Positions 32,296-43,088 of a stretch of DNA of 64,000 nucleotides are shown piece after piece. The stretch lies in assembly GCF_003286085.1 (NCBI RefSeq), contig NW_020825472.1:1-64000 (forward strand), written 5' to 3'. A program made the translations under genes and the position numbers. Position 1 is the first letter of the stretch, and every line of letters starts with the position of its first letter. The notes under the pieces are model-generated. The model was not told the DNA's origin. It searched no databases and saw only the letters and a program-made list of their open reading frames with translations. Origin of the DNA: Drosophila persimilis. Taxonomy: Eukaryota; Arthropoda; Insecta; Diptera; Drosophilidae.

Positions 32296-32460
32296 TACAC
32301 TAGGCAACCTGGAGGCCCGGGGCTTCATCTTCTCTGCCCTTCCTCCCGCCTCTTGCCCGAGTCTGCGTGATTCCATCCAGTAGTTCGTAGCCCGACAGGA
32401 TCCTGAGGCCGCTGTCCGGCGATTGCCTAGGCGTTCTCGGCGTTCCCTTCGCATGATTCC
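32296..32460 (-). repeat. BEL-type leader repeat array, left part (cut by copia)
   Basis: The sequence around CCTGAGGCCGCTGTCCGGCG matches the units at 37467-38000 on the other side of copia. It is the left remnant of the same array. Its outer boundary with the LTR of element copy 4 is not sharp. Confidence 0.65.
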
Positions 32461-32709
32461 TGTTGGAATACGCCTATTCCCACATTCAAATAATAACATT
32501 AAATAATATTATCGATATGTTAGGTATTATTATTATGAGTTAGTCTGGTCACACTTGAAGTGTCGATGCTCTCTCTTCTTTTGTGATCTCAAGTGTGTGG
32601 ACCGGTGTTGCAGCAAAAAGTAATCAAGAAATACATAAATAATCTTTAAAGAAAAACATAACTTGGTACTGTCTTCCGTTTACTAATTGTCATAGCCAGT
32701 CTACCAATA
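32461..32709 (+). repeat. copia 5' LTR
   Basis: Begins TGTTGGAATACGCC and ends CTACCAATA, directly before the primer site. It contains an ATTATTATTATGAG segment and GTGTTGCAGCAAAAAG, comparable with the R region of copia. It is identical to the 3' LTR apart from one base near 32660. Confidence 0.9.
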
Positions 32710-32726
32710 GGTTATGGGCCCAGTCC
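32710..32726 (+). other. copia primer binding site
   Basis: GGTTATGGGCCCAGTCC directly follows the LTR. Copia is known to be primed by an internal fragment of initiator Met tRNA, and this is the sequence I associate with that site. Confidence 0.8.
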
Positions 32727-32849
32727 ACGCCAATTTAAAAAAATTAAATTAATAACAAATAGTTGTGAAATTAGTTCCGCGTGCGTTCTTGTGTAGTTTT
32801 TTTTTTTTGTAGTGTGTGTGTGTATAATATATACATACATACATAGAAA

Positions 32850-33640
32850 ATGGAAAGAAATAAGCAACATATTAAGCCTTTTTGTGTCGAGAAATATTCT
32901 ATATGGAAATTTAGAATCAGAGCTTTGTTTGCTGAATTAGAGGTGCTCCAAGTAGTCGATAACATAATGCCTAACGAAGTAGATGATAATTGGAAAAAGG
33001 CAGAGCGATGTGCGAAGAGCATTTTAATTCAATATTTAGGCGACGCATTTCTAAACTTCGCGGCAGGCGACATTTCGGCACGTGATATTCTGAAGAATTT
33101 AGACGCCATATCTGAGCGAAGAAGCCTTGCGTCGCAATTAGCTGCACGTAAACGTTTAATAACACTCAAACTCTCAAGTGAAATGACACTTTCGAGTCAT
33201 TTTGTTATTTTTGATGAAACAGTGAGTGAGTTGTTAGGGGCGGGCGCTAAAATGGATGAGATGGACAAAGTGGCACATTTGCTGCAGACTCTACCTTCAA
33301 CCTATAATGGTGTCATCACGGCAATCGAAACTTTGTCAGATGAAACTCTATCATTAGCATTTGTAAAAAATAAATTGTTCGACTACGAGACCAAATTAAA
33401 AAATGAAAGTACTGATACAAGTAGTAAAGTCATGAAGGCAGTTGTAAGAAATAATAACAAAAAAGATATTATTTAAGGGAAAAGCTAGAAGTAATATTAA
33501 ATGCCATCACTGTGGCAAAGAAGGGCACATGAAAAAAGACTGTTACCAGTTTATAAGGTTAAATCAAAACAAAGAAAATTATAAACATAATAAACAAGCT
33601 CAGCTTGCAGCATCGGGCCACGGGTTCGCATTTATGATGC
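32850..33640 (+). pseudogene. copia gag region
   Basis: Starts MERNKQHIKPFCVEKYSIW, matching the start of D. melanogaster copia Gag (MDKAKRNIKPFDGEKYAIW). The capsid region contains MPNEVDDNWKKAERCAKS. The single knuckle CHHCGKEGHMKKDC lies at about 33500. It would form the copia particle. Confidence 0.85.
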
Positions 33641-33649
33641 GGAAAATGA

Positions 33650-36600
33650 AAAAGAGTGATCAAATAAATAATGAACTCGGTTTTATACTCGATTCTGGTG
33701 CAACGGATCATTTGATCAATGATGACTCGCTGTACGCCGATTGCATCGAACTGGAGCAGCCAATTAAAATCGCTGTGGCAAAAGAAGGCGAGTTTTTATA
33801 TGCCACTAAGCGTGGAATTGTGCGGCTGCACAATGGACACAATATCACACTGGAGGATGTGCTCTACTGCAAGGAGGCAGCAGGAAACCTCATGTCTGTC
33901 AAGCGTCTGCAACAGGCAGGGATGTCAATTAAGTTTGACTGTGGTGGTGTCTCCATATCAAAAAATGGAATAATTGTTGTTAAACATACAGGTATGTTGG
34001 ATATACCTGTAGTCAAATTCCAAGCATACAGTGTAGATGCTAGGAACAAAAATAATTATCGATTATGGCATGAGAGGTTGGGGCATATAAGCAATGCAAA
34101 ATTGCTTGAAATAAAGAATAATAATTTATTTAATGACAGTAATCTTCTTGTTAATTTAAAAATATCAGATGAAGTTTGTGAGTCATGTTTAAATGGGAAA
34201 CAGGCTAGGTTGCCATTTAAGCAATCTAAAGATAAAAGTTATATAAAACGACCCTTGTTTGTAATACATTCAGATGTATGTGGCCCCATTAAACTAGTTA
34301 CACTAGACGATACAAATTATTTTGTGATCTTCGTAGATCAATTTACACATTATTGTGTAACCTATTTGTTAAAATATAAATCAGATGTATTCAATGTATT
34401 TAAAGATCTTGTAGCAAAGAGCGAGGCTCATTTTAATTTCAAGATTGTCAATTTGTACATTGACAACGGTAGAGAATACTTGTCGAATGAAATGCGTGAG
34501 TTCTGCGTTAATAAAGGAATAAGTTATCATTTGACAGTGCCACATACACCTCAGTTGAATGGTGTTTCGGAGCGAATGATAAGAACCATTACAGAGAAAG
34601 CTCGTGCTATGGTAAATGGTGCAAAATTAGACAAAAGTTTTTGGGGTGAAGCTGTGCTAACTGCAACATATCTAATCAACAGAATTCCAAGCAAAGCACT
34701 TGGTAATTGTAAAATGACCCCATATGAGCTGTGGCACAATAGAAAGCCCAATTTAATATTTTTAAGAGTGTTCGGTTCAACCGTGTATGTGCACAACAAA
34801 ATTAAAAAAGGTAATTTTGATGAAAAATCATTCAAAGCTATCTTGATAGCGTATGAACAAAATGGACTCAAATTGTGGGATGTCATTAAAGGAAAAGTTA
34901 TTGTTGCAAGAGATGTTGTCGTAGACGAGACTAATATGCTTTATTCTAGAGAAGTAAAATTTGAAACAGATTTCCCGAAAGAGAGTAAGGAAAGAAGTCA
35001 ACAAGAATTCCTGAATGAGAGTAAGGAATCTGATCAGCTTAATTTCCCGAATGATAGTACGGAATGTGGAATCCTGAATGAGAGTAAGGAATGTGATCAG
35101 TTTAATTCCCCGAATGAAAGTACGGAATGTGAAATCCTGAATGAAAGTAAGGAATGCGAAAAGCTGAATTTTCCGAATGAAAGTAGGAAAAGAAAAACTG
35201 ATTTCCTGAATGATAGTAAGGAATTATATATCCCGAATGAGAGTAAGGATTGTGAAAAAGCTGATCAGCCAGATAATTGTCGTGAAGAAAATAAGTATAC
35301 TAATATAATTAGTAGAAAAAGTGAGAGGTTAAAGTCTAAACCGAAGGTGTCTTATAAAGAACATGATAAAAGCTTTAACAAATTTATATTAAATGCCCAT
35401 ATAATGTTTGATGAAGTTCCAAATTCTTTTGATGAAATAAATTTTAGGAATGATAAATCTGATTGGGAGGAGGCAATAAATACAGAGTAGATGGGTATTT
35501 TCCATTAAATATAATGAACTAGGAGTCCCAATAAAATACAAAGCTAGACTGGTTGCAAGAGGATTTACTCAAAAGTACCAAGTAGACTATGAAGAAACAT
35601 TTGCTCCCGTTGCTAGAATTGCCAGTTTTAGGTTCGTACTATCATTGGCAGTCCAGTTTAATTTGAAAGTCCATCAGATGGATGTTAAAACAGCTTTCCT
35701 CAATGGTACATTAAGTGAGGAGATATATATGCGGCCTCCTCAGGACGTATTATGCGGTGCTGGGCATGTATGCAAACTGAACAAAGCCATTTATGGGCTC
35801 AAACAAGCAGCTAGATGCTGGTTTCAAGTATTTGAACAAGCATTGAAAGAATTCGATTTTGTAAACTCTCCCGTGGATCGTTGCATATATATTCTTGATA
35901 GAGGTGACATAAAGAAAAACATATATGTATTATTATATGTTGATGATGTAGTAATAGCGACAAGGGATATGGATAGAATGAATAATTTTAAAAATTATTT
36001 AAGCGAAAGATTTAGAATGACTGACTTATATGAGATAAAACATTTTATCGGTATCAGAGTATAAATGTTTGAAGACAAAATATATTTGAGTCAAGCTGCA
36101 TATGTAAAAAGAATTTTAAATAAATTTAACATGGATAGTTGCAATTCAGTCAGTACTCCATTACTAAATAAACTAAATTATGAGTTACTTAACTCAGATG
36201 AAGACTGCAATGCTCCATGTCGTAACCTTATTGGCTGTTTAATGTACATAATGCTGTGTACACGACCAGATTTAGCTACCGCTGTAAATATCTTGAGTAG
36301 ATATAGTAGCAAGAACAATGCTGAGTTATGGCAATGTTTAAAAAGGGTTATTAGATATTTAAAGGGAACTATTGATATGAAGCTTATATTTAAAAAGAAT
36401 ACATCATTTGAAAATACATTAGTTGGCTATGTAGACTCCGATTGGGGTAGTAATGAGATTGATAGAAAAAGTACAACGGGTTATTTGTTTAAAATGTTCG
36501 ATTCCAATTTAATTTGTTGGAATACAAAAAGACAGAATTCAGTGGCAGCTTCATCAACTGAAGCTGAATATATGGCCCTATTTGAAGCTGTAAGAGAAGC

Positions 36601-36891
36601 TTTATGGCTAAAGTCTCTTCTAAATAGTATTAATCTTAAACTCGACTGACCCATTAAAATTTATGAAGACAACCAAGGCTGTATTAGCATTGCAAATAAT
36701 CCCTCATGTCATAAAAGAGCAAAGCATATTGATATAAAATATCATTTTTCAAGAGAACAGATAGAAACTAATGAGATTTCTCTTGAGTATATTAATACAG
36801 ACAACCAACTTGCTGACATCTTCAGGAAGCCACTACCTGCTGGAAGATTTGCGGAACTGCGGAACAAATTAGGACTACTACAAGAAGAATG
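33650..36891 (+). pseudogene. copia protease, integrase, RT and RNase H region
   Basis: In order: protease GFILDSGATDHLIND (about 33680); the integrase zinc part HERLGHISNAKLL with CESCLNGKQARLPF (34065-34230); the integrase core with VIHSDVCGPI, YIDNGREYLSNEM and NGVSERMIRTITEKA (34260-34600); and a repeat-rich linker (34975-35275). RT follows with ARLVARGFTQKY, VKTAFLNGTLSEEIY and the catalytic LLYVDDVVIA at about 35935. RNase H has GYVDSDWGSNEIDRKSTTGY, SSTEAEYMALFEA and KHIDIKYHFSREQ (36425-36760). The order protease-integrase-RT-RNase H is diagnostic of Ty1/copia. Confidence 0.9.
34975..35275 (+). repeat. Imperfect NESKE/NDSKE repeats in the copia linker
   Basis: Between integrase and RT the frame repeats short modules such as FLNESKESDQ, NFPNDSTECG, ILNESKECDQ and FPNESTECE. 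The same kind of repeat occurs at this position in D. melanogaster copia, with different copy number as far as I recall. It is probably a flexible, length-variable linker. Confidence 0.8.
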
Positions 36892-37212
36892 ATTCCAATT
36901 TAATGAAAACATGAACATGAAGCTTTATTAACGAATTTATTACATTAATTCATATTTAATTTTTTTTGATTTGAACCAAAAGAACCAATGAATTGTTAAA
37001 GTAATTTAATTTTATGTTAATCTAATTTTAAAGTGATCTGATCGGGTTTTTCTGGGTTTTCCCCGTATCCTTAGAGCAAATGCTAGATCACATAACACTT
37101 CCCAGAATGCACACCAACCACATTAGAATAACAATTGAATGTTACCTTTTTGATTTAATGATGAAAACTTTTCTATAGATTTTGATAATTAATGTTATTT
37201 TTGAGGGGGGCG

Positions 37213-37461
37213 TGTTGGAATACGCCTATTCCCACATTCAAATAATAACATTAAATAATATTATCGATATGTTAGGTATTATTATTATGAGTTAGTCTGG
37301 TCACACTTGAAGTGTCGATGCTCTCTCTTCTTTTGTGATCTCAAGTGTGTGGACCGGTGTTGCAGCAAAAAGTAATCAAGAAATACATAAATAATCTTTA
37401 AAGAAAAACATTACTTGGTACTGTCTTCCGTTTACTAATTGTCATAGCCAGTCTACCAATA
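37213..37461 (+). repeat. copia 3' LTR
   Basis: This is the same 249-bp sequence as the 5' LTR, preceded by the purine tract TTGAGGGGGGCG and followed by the target duplication ATTCC. Confidence 0.9.
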
Positions 37462-37466
37462 ATTCC

Positions 37467-38010
37467 CTCCAGTAGTTTGTGAGCCCGCAGGGTCCTGAGG
37501 CCGCTATCCGACGATCGTCTAAGCGCTCCCGGTGACGACTGTTGGTGTCTCGCCTGATACCCGTAGTTCCCTGGGTCCCGAAGGGGCTGTCCGGCGATTG
37601 CCTAAGCCCTCTCGGCGATACCTGCCCTGTATGATAAAGACTTTCGCAGTAATGTTTAGCCCGATAGTGTCCCGTGAGTGCTATCCGGCGATTGCCTGAG
37701 CCCTCTCGGCGATATCCCTGACCCTCGTAGTAATTCTTAGGCCGACAGGGTCCCGTAAGTACAGTCCGGCGATAGCCTAGGTACTCTCGGCGATACTTGT
37801 CGGTATTTCCGCATAGCAAAGTCCCCCCTTTCCGCGTCGTAGTAATTCTTAGGCCGACAGGGTCCCGTAAGTACCGTCCGGCGATAGCCTATGTACTCTC
37901 GGCGATACTTGTCGGTATTTCCGCATAGCAAAGTTTGATTCTGAGTTCGGTGGGGTCCTGAAGGCGCTATTCGGCGATAACCGGAGCGCTCTCGGTGAAA
38001 CCAACTGCCA
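37467..38010 (-). repeat. Degenerate tandem array, ~80-120-bp units, unit A leader
   Basis: Six imperfect units (plus one left of copia) share a core like GTCCGGCGATAGCCTAGG followed by TACTCTCGGCGATAC, then GTCGGTATTTCCGCATAGC and TAATTCTTAGGCCGACAGGG. The units nearest 37900 are almost identical; those near 37500 and 32400 are diverged, a gradient expected for an array that grows at one end. Confidence 0.85.
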
Positions 38011-38656
38011 CGTCCCACGTTACGATCGCTCCCGTCCGCGGGACTGCTGCCCCGTCCCCCATCGTGGGTCCGAAATACGGAGTCCCGGCAAATTATAAAT
38101 ATTACTGTAATTTCGACCCTGTAGTAGACTGAGATATGTACCCCAGCCCAGGATCGCTTCCTTACAATTCTGACTATAATATTATGTGTGTAAATGTATG
38201 ATGCAATAATTTCGTAAGACATAAAACACACACACCCAACTCATATGCATGCACGGTAACTTCGCGGCGGAATTTGAACTCCTCCGCGAAGGGCTCCAGC
38301 TCATCTCGGCGGCGCTTATGTATCCAGCCGGTACTCACCCCTGGGTGGGCGACAAATTCCCCAGAGTGGGGCTCGCCAGGCTGTTCCTCTGTTTGGGATT
38401 CCATTGCTCCATTCGTTGTCTGCGTTTGCTGTTTTGTTTTGCTCGCGTTTTCTGGCACTGGGGCACTGGGTCAGGCTTCGCCGTGGGCGTTTCCAATTTC
38501 CCCTCGGTGTTACAGCACCGTTCGAGTTTCTTTGTTGCGTTTCAACTCGTGACGTTGGTATGGCGCGAGGTCTGGGTATTCTTGGGGTTATGTTTTTCTT
38601 GGCCCTCTAGTGGCCGTGGGTTTTGATTCCACGAACCCTTGTTGATGTTCCCTTAG

Positions 38657-38674
38657 GTTCCTGCTCGGGCGCCA
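38657..38674 (-). other. BEL primer binding site, unit A
   Basis: The plus strand TTCCTGCTCGGGCGCCA resembles the 3' end of tRNA-Lys (UUU) with about two mismatches as I recall that tRNA. The minus-strand site starts TGGCGCCCGAG two bases after the LTR end. Confidence 0.65.
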
Positions 38675-38676
38675 CT

Positions 38677-39262
38677 TGTGATGTACCTATTTCAGACTGA
38701 GGTATCCTCAGTCACGTCAGGGGTCAATCCACAAGAAATTTGTAGAAATGGATGGAACTTTAAAGTAGGAAGTGGGGAGGGGGAGAGTCGGGGTTCGGGA
38801 GGGCGTCGCTGGCGGCGTATGGCGAGTAGCGTACGGCGAGTGGCGTATGTGGATGGGTGAGGGGTGGTGTCAAATTAACTTACGCAGCGAAATCGTTTTT
38901 GGCGTTTATAACTTGGGTTTATTGTAGCTGAGCTTATAATTTAAACTTCTTGTATTTCTCTAGTTTTCTTAGTTTAAACGTGCTGACTGTTCGGATGGTA
39001 ATGTTTGAGTTGCCAAGCTTTATTGGCACCTATGTGTTTCAAAAATGAAAAGAGATTTTGGGTTAAACTTTATAATTCGTATTTAATCTTGGTGGCTTAG
39101 CGGAAGCCGATAGTTGCCGAAGTGGCGGCGGCAGAGAGCCCCTTTAGCGGGAGAGCGCAGCAGCACTGCAGAAAGTCAACGTTTTACAACATAGTCGGCT
39201 GTCTCTGCTCATACATTAATAATGTTAAAGTTACGGTTATTCTTCAGCGGATGGCCCGAACA
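38677..39262 (-). repeat. BEL-type LTR A
   Basis: 586 bp; on the minus strand it starts TGTTCGGGCC and ends CATCACA. It is identical to LTR B (41003-41588) except for one site that I can see (near 39251). It has a primer site on one side and an integrase C-terminal end plus a purine tract (ACGGGGGGAG) on the other. It therefore acts as 3' LTR of the deleted unit and 5' LTR of leader unit A. Confidence 0.85.
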
Positions 39263-39477
39263 TACTCCCCCCGTTGGGAGCTAGTCTCTCAACAGATTCC
39301 TTAAGGGGCAGCAAACATAGCCGAGTGACGGCCCTCCTGATGTTTCCTGAGGATGTCTTCAGGTCAGCGACGCGACACACTCCGTCCTTGCCCAAAACGA
39401 CAGCGACCACTCTAGCCAGTGGCCAACGCATTGGAGGAAGATTTTCGTCCTTCACCAGAACGAGGTCGTTCTTGCAG

Positions 39478-40080
39478 ATGTCTCGCCTGATACCCGTAGT
39501 TCCCTGGGTCCCGAAGGGGCTGTCCGGCGATTGCCTAAGCCCTCTCGGCGATACCTGCCCTGTATGATAAAGACTTTCGCAGTAATGTTTAGCCCGATAG
39601 TGTCCCGTGAGTGCTATCCGGCGATTGCCTGAGCCCTCTCGGCGATATCCCTGACCCTCGTAGTAATTCTTAGGCCGACAGGGTCCCGTAAGTACAGTCC
39701 GGCGATAGCCTAGGTACTCTCAGCGATACTTGTCGGTATTTCCGCATAGCAAAAACCCCCTTTCCGCGTCGTAGTAATTCTTAGGAAGACAGGGTCCCGT
39801 TAGTAGGTACTCTCGGCGATACTTGTCGGGATTTTCCGCATAGCAAAGTCCCCCTTTCCGCGTCGTAGTAATTCTTAGGCCGACAGGGTCCCGTAAGTAC
39901 CGTCCGGCGATAGCCTAGGTACTCTCGGCGATACTTGTCGGTATTTCCGCATAGCAAAGTCCCCCCTTTCCGCGTCGTAGTAATTCTTAGGCCGACAGGG
40001 TCCCGTAAGTACCGTCCGGCGATAGCCTATGTACTCTCGGCGATACTTGTCGGTATTTCCGCATAGCAAAGTTTGATTCT
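39478..40080 (-). repeat. Degenerate tandem array, unit B leader
   Basis: The same repeat family as at 37467-38010, with about two additional units (39750-39960) compared with unit A. The unit is about 119 bp where well preserved, e.g. from CGTCGTAGTAATTCTTAGG at 39766, 39860 and 39976. The join to the integrase end is at about 39477. Confidence 0.85.
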
Positions 40081-40982
40081 GAGTTCGGTGGGGTCCTGAA
40101 GGCGCTATTCGGCGATAACCGGAGTGCTCTCGGTGAAACCAACTGCCACGTCCCACGTTACGATCGCTCCCGTCCGCGGGACTGCTGCCCCGTCCCCCAT
40201 CGTGGGTCCGAAATACGGAGTCCCGGCAAATTATAAATATTACTGTAATTTCGACCCTGTAGTAGACTGAGATATGTACCCCAGCCCAGGATCGCTTCCT
40301 TACAATTCTGACTATAATATTAATACGATCTGCAGTCTAAAAGTTCTCTTTATTGTTTATTGTTTATATAAGTTAAAAGTATTTTGCATCGAGTCGACCA
40401 TTTTTCAGGTCATTTTTGGCCCAATCCTCTGAAAGTGCTGATTTTAAGTAATTTTTAACGTTTTATAATGTTGGAATCAAATCCATTGATCTGGCTGCTC
40501 CATTCCTGACCATGTATGATTACATGTGTGTAAATGTATGATGCAATAATTTCGTAAGACATAAAACACACACACCCAACTCATATGCATGCACGGTAAC
40601 TTCGCGGCGGAATTTGAACTCCTCCGCGAAGGGCTCCAGCTCATCTCGGCGGCGCTTATGTATCCAGCCGGTACTCACCCCTGGGTGGGCGACAAATTCC
40701 CCAGAGTGGGGCTCGCCAGGCTGTTCCTCTGTTTGGGATTCCATTGCTCCATTCGTTGTCTGCGTTTGCTGTTTTGTTTTGCTCGCGTTTTCTGGCACTG
40801 GGGCACTGGGTCAGGCTTCGCCGTGGGCGTTTCCAATTTCCCCTCGGTGTTACAGCACCGTTCGAGTTTCTTTGTTGCGTTTCAACTCGTGACGTTGGTA
40901 TGGCGCGAGGTCTGGGTATTCTTGGGGTTATGTTTTTCTTGGCCCTCTAGTGGCTCTAGTGGCTCTAGTGATGTTCCCTTAG

Positions 40983-41000
40983 GTTCCTGCTCGGGCGCCA
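40983..41000 (-). other. BEL primer binding site, unit B
   Basis: Same tRNA-Lys-like site as at 38657-38674, two bases from the end of LTR B. Confidence 0.65.
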
Positions 41001-41002
41001 CT

Positions 41003-41588
41003 TGTGATGTACCTATTTCAGACTGAGGTATCCTCAGTCACGTCAGGGGTCAATCCACAAGAAATTTGTAGAAATGGATGGAACTTTAAAGTAGGAAGTG
41101 GGGAGGGGGAGAGTCGGGGTTCGGGAGGGCGTCGCTGGCGGCGTATGGCGAGTAGCGTACGGCGAGTGGCGTATGTGGATGGGTGAGGGGTGGTGTCAAA
41201 TTAACTTACGCAGCGAAATCGTTTTTGGCGTTTATAACTTGGGTTTATTGTAGCTGAGCTTATAATTTAAACTTCTTGTATTTCTCTAGTTTTCTTAGTT
41301 TAAACGTGCTGACTGTTCGGATGGTAATGTTTGAGTTGCCAAGCTTTATTGGCACCTATGTGTTTCAAAAATGAAAAGAGATTTTGGGTTAAACTTTATA
41401 ATTCGTATTTAATCTTGGTGGCTTAGCGGAAGCCGATAGTTGCCGAAGTGGCGGCGGCAGAGAGCCCCTTTAGCGGGAGAGCGCAGCAGCACTGCAGAAA
41501 GTCAACGTTTTACAACATAGTCGGCTGTCTCTGCTCATACATTAATAATGTTAAAGTTACGGTTATTCTTCAGCGGCTGGCCCGAACA
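41003..41588 (-). repeat. BEL-type LTR B
   Basis: 586 bp, nearly identical to LTR A. On the right it is preceded (in element sense) by the integrase end and purine tract of the long BEL body at 41589-46664, so it is that copy's 3' LTR. On the left it is followed by a primer site, so it also serves the deleted derivative as 5' LTR. Confidence 0.85.
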
Positions 41589-41606
41589 TACTCCCCCCGT
41601 TGGGAG

Positions 41607-43036
41607 CTAGTCTCTCAACAGATTCCTTAAGGGGCAGCAAACATAGCCGATGACGGCCCTCCTGATGTTTCCTGAGGATGTCTTCAGGTCAGCGACGCGA
41701 CACACTCCGTCCTTGCCCAAAACGACATCGACCACTCTAGCCAGTGGCCAACGCATTGGAGGAAGATTTTCGTCCTTCACCAGAACGAGGTCGTTCTTGC
41801 AGATGTTTTGCGCGGGGGTACGCCACTTCGCGCGCTCTTGCAAAAGAGCGCGCCAACGGCTCCAAAATATTTTTTGTAGTTGGGTGACCCGCTGCCAGCC
41901 ATCCAGACGATTGTAGTTCAGCTTCGTTAGGTCAGGCTCGAGGATTTGCTCATGGGGGCCGCCTAAAAGCAGATGAGCAGGAGTCAAAACGTCTAAATCA
42001 TCAGGATTTTCTGAAAGCGAGAGCAAAGGGCGAGAGTTAACAATTGCAGTGATCTGACAGATCAGAGTGTGCAGCTCGTCGAAGCTAAGCACAGATGGTC
42101 CAACTGAGCGGTACAGGTGATATTTTGCGGTCTTCACGGCCGCTTCCCACAACCCGCCAAAATGCGGAGAGCAAGGTGGGATGAAACGCCAGTCGATCGA
42201 GTCAGCCAAGCAGGATTCGTGGACCTCCTTCATATGCGGTTCGCTCAGACAAAGCTTCTTTAGCTCCAGAAGCTCGTTCTTGGCCCCAACGAAGTTTGTC
42301 GCATTGTCCGACCAAATTTGACTTGGCCTTCCTCGAGTGGAAGTAAAACGCTTTAGTGCGCCTAGAAACGATGCGGTGGTCAAATCCTTTACGAGCTCCA
42401 TGTGTATAGCCTTAGAAGTGCAGCAGATGAATACGCTAATGTAGCACTTGATCGGAGGCCTCGTGCGGATTTCTGATCGGTAGAAAAAAGGTCCACAGTA
42501 ATCTCTCCAGTGACTTCAAAAGCTCGAGATCCTTCCAAACGTTCCTTAAGTAGGTCTCCCATGATGTGTTCAACCATGCGCGGCATAGTCCTGAAGTATC
42601 TCACACATCTGCTGACGACCCTTGACACTGCTTTAACACCTCCAATGGGCCAATATTCCAGCCGAATTTTGGATAGCAAGTCGCCAGGTCCGGCATGGAG
42701 GTTTCTTTCGTGATAATATCTTATCAGCGCAAGGGTAATGGAATGTCCCTTTGGCAGAATGAGCGGGTGCTAAGCATCAAATCCTAGCGATGAGTTGCCA
42801 AGACGACCTCCAACTCTAAGTAGTCCAGAATGATCGATGAACGGGTTGAGCGAACTAATAGAACTGGATTTCATGACTTGACCATTGCGCCGAATCTCCT
42901 TTATGTCCATCCACAAATTTGCCAGCTGAAAGTGTCGAATTAGAAGATGCGTTCCTTGCCGAATATCAGAAACGGAGAGTCCTGGATGCCTAAGACGATG
43001 TATAAATGTATGCATGTAGGCAAATTTGCGCTGCAT
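41607..43036 (-). pseudogene. Integrase region of the BEL/Pao copy
   Basis: The N-terminal part has HSGLLRVGGRLGNSSL (about 42830) and EYWPIGGVKAVSRVVSRCVR. The catalytic core has SAFIYRPIK-like residues on the way to SQIWSDNATNFVGAKNELLE (about 42310) and PPCSPHFGGLWEAAVKTAKY (about 42170). The C-terminal part has LVLVKDENLPPMRWPLARVV (about 41790). The same C-terminal end is repeated at 39263-39477 next to LTR A. Confidence 0.8.
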
Positions 43037-43088
43037 GCGAAAGAATGAATTCGCAAATTTGCATCCGGACGTGAGATCGGCAGGCCAC

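Larger units (their letters stand above)
32461..37461 (+). mobile_element. copia: copia LTR retrotransposon (Ty1/copia superfamily)
   Basis: A complete copia-type element: 249-bp LTRs at both ends, a copia primer site, and gag, protease, integrase, RT and RNase H in Ty1/copia order. A 5-bp target duplication ATTCC flanks it (32456-32460 and 37462-37466). The protein is very close to D. melanogaster copia as I remember it. The two LTRs differ at one site that I can see, so insertion is recent; at about 1e-8 substitutions per site per year that is of the order of 1e5 years. The body looks broken, with about four breaks. It sits in the BEL leader array, splitting it. The family is known to make a spliced gag RNA. 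Confidence 0.95.
37467..38676 (-). mobile_element. BEL/Pao element, leader unit A
   Basis: Minus-strand sequence downstream of LTR A: primer site (38657-38674), an untranslated and short coding leader (38650-38180) and the repeat array (about 38010-37467, continuing at 32460 beyond copia). The short frame begins MPENASKTKQQTQTTNG and includes RRRDELEPFAEEFKFRREV. A GGGGTGAGTAC stretch resembles a splice donor. It matches leader unit B (39478-41002) almost exactly but lacks about 195 bases present there (40322-40515). Confidence 0.7.
39263..41002 (-). mobile_element. Internally deleted BEL derivative between two LTRs
   Basis: From LTR B leftwards: primer site (40983-41000), leader (40980-40080), repeat array (about 40080-39478), then directly the integrase C-terminal end (39477-39263) and the purine tract before LTR A. 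All of gag, protease, RT and most of integrase are absent. It shares an LTR with each neighbour, the arrangement expected after unequal recombination between LTRs. There are no target duplications at the individual units. Confidence 0.75.

Noticed and set aside
37442-38231. Minus-strand open frames with repeated GYRRIAPSGPHR-like peptides
   Set aside because: They are translations of the non-coding leader repeat array, shift between frames from unit to unit and begin without context. Not taken as genes.
38249-39304. Plus-strand frames of 60-145 codons across the BEL leader and LTR (also at 40589-41630)
   Set aside because: They are antisense to the BEL leader frame and LTR, duplicated with them, and show no domain.
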